Origin: Heterodera schachtii
Taxonomy: Eukaryota; Nematoda; Chromadorea; Rhabditida; Heteroderidae
Direction of reading: 5' to 3'
DNA: 64,000 bases
Assembly (NCBI GenBank): GCA_023374025.1
Contig: SIJG01000010.1
Coordinates: 522,517 to 586,516, forward strand
Position 1 is the first letter of the stretch. Every line of letters begins with the position of its first letter. The position numbers were made by a program, and so were the translations under genes. Under the pieces are notes generated by a model. It did not search any database. It had not been told where the DNA came from and saw only the letters and a list, made by a program, of their open reading frames with translations. Shown here piece after piece: positions 61,201 to 64,000 of the stretch.

Positions 61201-62678
61201 AAAAATGTAATTTTTTGTAAAGTTTAAAAAATACAAATTTGTTTCTAATTAAAAAAATTGATTTTTTTTTTTTAAAGAAAATTTAAGGTTCCAGAAATTG
61301 TAAATTAGTTGTTGAATTAAAAAAAAGAAAATTTTAATAGTGAATTTTTGCATAATTTAAAGAAAAATTTTCGTATAATTTAAAAAAGCGTTAAAATTTC
61401 TTGTATTTTCTAAATTTTTTTAAACATTTATTTTTTGTGAGTGGGAGAAAAATAGAAATTAATAAAATGGTAATTTGGACAAATACACAATTTTCGGTAT
61501 TGATACGGTAATTTTACATTATTACTGTTTTTTGTGATTTACCGGTTTTTTCCGTTACCAAATCTCCGAAAATGGCAAAAATTTATCGGGCATAACCCGG
61601 AGGGGATTATCAATTCCCGCAAAAATTAATTCTGACCAAATTTGCCGCATTGTAATAGAGCGTGGCAAACAGTACGGTGGTGAATGTGAGCGTCAGAATG
61701 CAGCCAACGCCGGCACCGGTGACAATGGCACTTTTTCGGCTGAATGACATTTTTTGAATGAAAATGGAAAACTTTTTTTTTTCAATTCTAAACCCATTTT
61801 TGTAATTATTATTTTTTTTGATTCAAAAAAAGCAATTAATGGTTGGAGAAAAATGCTTAAGCAATAGAAGAAGCGAAAGAAGAAAAAAAAATTGAAACAT
61901 TAATTAATAGTAATGGGAAAAGCATTTTTAATGGGAAATAATAATAATAATTATATTAATAATAAGAGCGGTAAAAAAGTCATGAAAAGTTTAAAAAAAT
62001 TAACATTTAATTAAAAATTGAATGAAAAACATATGCCAGATTTTTAGATTAATTTTCCATTTAAATAAAGAAATAATTTTTAAAAATTGGGTAATAAAAT
62101 TGTGTGCCATTTCTAAAACAAATTTTGAAAAATTCCCCGACATTGCCAAAATTAATCAAAAAGGTCAATTGATCATTTCTGGCCAAAAATCAAAATCCTT
62201 TTCAGCAACAAATATTTTTGAAAAATTAATAGCGCCAAATTCCCCCCCCCCCCCCTCCATTTTTTTTTGATTGGCATAATAAATTTTTACCAATCATTCA
62301 TTTTTTGATTATTTATTCAACTGCTTATGTCAATGGAAGAAGCATTTGTTCAAATTCTCCGACATCTAGCCTCCAATTTTTTTCTGAAATTTTCTTGTAA
62401 GATTTTTCAAATTTAGAAATTTTCAAGAAAAAATCTTGATTTTTTTACAAGAAAAAAAACTTTTGAAAAATTTTCATCTAAATATAAAAAACATTTGTGA
62501 AAATTAATAAATAAATTATTTTTTTTAATTATTTATTTAATAAAAAAATAATTATTATTATTAAATTAATAATTTAAATCCACCTCGGCAAATTCAGTCG
62601 ATTCAAAATTTCATCCACACGAGTTGGAGATGGGTTTTCGGCATCGTTCAGCAACAGCGGCGAAATGTCGGCGTCCAT
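55282..62678 (-). CDS. Gamma-glutamyltransferase (GGT)
   Basis: Type II membrane ectoenzyme that cleaves the gamma-glutamyl bond of glutathione and self-cleaves before a catalytic Thr. Exons are 62678-62584, 61787-61637, 61093-60971, 60873-60767, 60699-60602, 60285-60166, 58801-58551, 58325-58166, 57929-57756, 57328-57185, 56817-56640, 56074-55838 and 55368-55282, giving about 640 residues, or about 596 if translation starts at ATG 61750. Motifs are a membrane anchor ([18 protein letters not shown]), [86 protein letters not shown], then [19 protein letters not shown] with the catalytic Thr, [35 protein letters not shown] and the terminal [13 protein letters not shown]. Exon 58801-58551 has two surplus bases (near 58785 and 58726). 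The intron after 60971 begins with GC. Confidence 0.94.
55482..55549 (+). repeat. tRNA-Gly-like sequence, probably pseudo
   Basis: 68 bases with a D-arm-like GTTCAGTGGAGAAT, a perfect T-arm (GTGGG TTCGACT CCCAC) and ends GGCG/CGCC that pair. The region that should form the anticodon arm does not fold into a five-pair stem with a seven-base loop. It lies in the last intron of the GGT gene, on the opposite strand. It is more likely a tRNA-derived element than a working tRNA. Confidence 0.5.
58960..59690. repeat. Fold-back element with CGGTTCGCC words
   Basis: The left arm (about 58960-59065) carries CCGAACCGAAAATGGCTCAG, GGGGCGAACCGAAAAATAA and GTGGGCGAACCGCAAATAG, then TTGACACTGAG read inverted. 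The right arm (about 59555-59690) is its inverted copy. The arms enclose about 490 bp of very AT-rich DNA. It sits in a GGT intron. Confidence 0.85.
59700..59895. repeat. Small inverted element with TCGCCGCGG words
   Basis: It starts GGTTCGCCGCGGTTTTTTTC and ends GAAAAAATCCCGCGGCGAACC, an inverted pair, with variants CGCCACGG and CGTCGCGG between. It directly follows the fold-back element at 58960-59690 and shares the GGTTCGCC word. Confidence 0.75.
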
Positions 62679-64000
62679 TTCCCTTGCCAAAGTTAAAAAA
62701 TGAAAAAAAAATTTTAAATTTTCTGATCCATTATTTGAAAATATAAAATTTTTTTTTTTACATTTTTTGGAAATAATTTTAAATTTTCAAAATTTAAAAC
62801 ATTAAAATGCCGCGACAATTAAAAAAAAATAAAATAAAATTTCCTTTTTTTAATTGAATCTTTGTTTTTGGAAAACGACTTCGAATTTCACTAAAATTTG
62901 CAAAAATTGCGATTTTTTCATCCAAAATCAGCCAATTAACGGTAATTAAATCTGCTGAAAATGTCATTTTTTCTGTCTTCTTGCGGCGCCAATTAAAAAA
63001 AAAAGAAAATTTTTTAGGGCCAAAAAAATTTAAATAATATATTTTTGAGTTAAATTCATTCCTCCCACAAATTATTTAAAAAAGGTTAATTTATAACCAA
63101 TTAAAAAAATTTTTGAAATTTTTTTAGGGCCAAAAAAAATTTAAAAAATTTTTAAGTTAAATTTAACTTTTCCGACAAATTATTTTAAAAGGTTAATAAT
63201 TATATTTTAGCAATAAAATTTTGCAGAACCAATTTAAAAAAAATTGGGAAAATTTTTTAGGGCCAAAAAAAAATTTAAAAAAATTTTTTTAAGTTAAATT
63301 CACTTTTTCGACAAATTATTTTAAAGCGTTAATTATTATTTATATTTTAGCAACAAAATTTTGCAGAAAAAACATTTTTTGGGGCGTTTTACTCCGTCGT
63401 TTCCCTCCCCCCACCAATTTGTGTACGCCCGCCGGCGCCTCGTCGGCTTCGTTTATCTCTGCTGTTTTGCTGGCCCATGCGCACGCACTTTTTGCTGATA
63501 AGGGCCAAGCGATGGAAATGATGATAATGATGATAATTTGATAAAGAAATGACCAAAAAAGAGAGAGAATTGGGGATGATGAAAAATCAATGAAGAAATT
63601 TTGGATTAGAGAAGGCAAAAAGCAAATGGCACAGATTTGCTTATGCAATGAAAGTCAAAAGCGGGCGTATTTGGTTGTTGTTTTTTAAATTTATTAGACA
63701 AAAAATGGCCAAATTTTGGGTTTGTTACTTTCAATTACAATTTGAAAATTGTGTTGGGAAATCAAATTTATGACGTTTTATTTTAAACTTATTTTTAAAA
63801 TTTTCAACTTTTTTTCGACCTTTTTTGTTTTCAATCATTTGCTAATTAGAGCCGGGATGAGATCTGGATCCCGCAGGATTTTCCTGGGATTCCCGTTCTC
63901 GGCTTTTTTAAAGGGCCAAGGTCGGGAACCCAGCAAAATCAGGATTTGAATTCCGGGGTAGGGGGCTCTTTTCCCGGCAAAACGGAGTTTCAATCCCGGT
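62679..64000. other. Right-end region: AT-rich DNA and a dispersed repeat
   Basis: 62700-63390 is AT-rich with near-repeats of TTTTTTAGGGCCAAAAAAA about 120 bp apart. 63390-63500 has a short - strand frame (ASKTAEINEADEAPAG) that might be an upstream exon, but no partner was found. From about 63625 to the end lies the inverted copy of the repeat at 30620-31030, beginning AGATTTGCTTATGCAATG. Confidence 0.55.

Overview
The window is a gene-bearing piece of a eukaryotic nuclear genome, most likely a nematode. The genes are split into many small exons by AT-rich introns, often only tens of bases long, whose acceptors follow T-runs. Several starts lie a few bases after an isolated splice acceptor, as expected for spliced-leader trans-splicing. 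Three conserved introns begin with GC instead of GT. I recall elevated GC-AG intron use from cyst nematodes, but the species cannot be fixed from sequence alone. Exon models were built by hand from reading frame, splice-site phase and recalled family sequences. No search was run.

Layout. Positions 2482-13873 (+) hold an SLC66A2/PQLC1-type PQ-loop membrane protein. Its 5.7 kb intron contains a complete aminergic-type GPCR on the opposite strand (7177-10155). Three minus-strand genes follow: SNX17 (21612-26785), a COMMD6-like COMM-domain protein (20551-21158) and mitochondrial dihydroorotate dehydrogenase (15659-19928). SNX17 and COMMD proteins act in the same Commander/Retriever endosomal recycling pathway, so this cluster may be functional and could be an operon.

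Positions 27400-38000 are dominated by repeats. They hold two paralogous genes built from a repeated 34-codon coiled-coil exon, one intact (32751-34250) and one decayed (27434-30368). They also hold several large fold-back elements whose arms are made of short repeated GC-rich words. From 38867 to 43262 lie a small membrane protein, a p24/TMED gene whose two halves are in permuted order, and fragments of a secreted protein.

The right part holds a broken NOP14-like gene (43997-48420, +), an ABRA/costars gene (48635-50642, -), a 14-3-3 gene (53024-54129, -) and a gamma-glutamyltransferase gene (55282-62678, -). A further fold-back element lies inside an intron of the last. DHODH, SNX17 and GGT contain five places where one surplus base breaks an otherwise well conserved frame. 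Residual insertion errors in the assembly are the simplest reading, but this should be tested.
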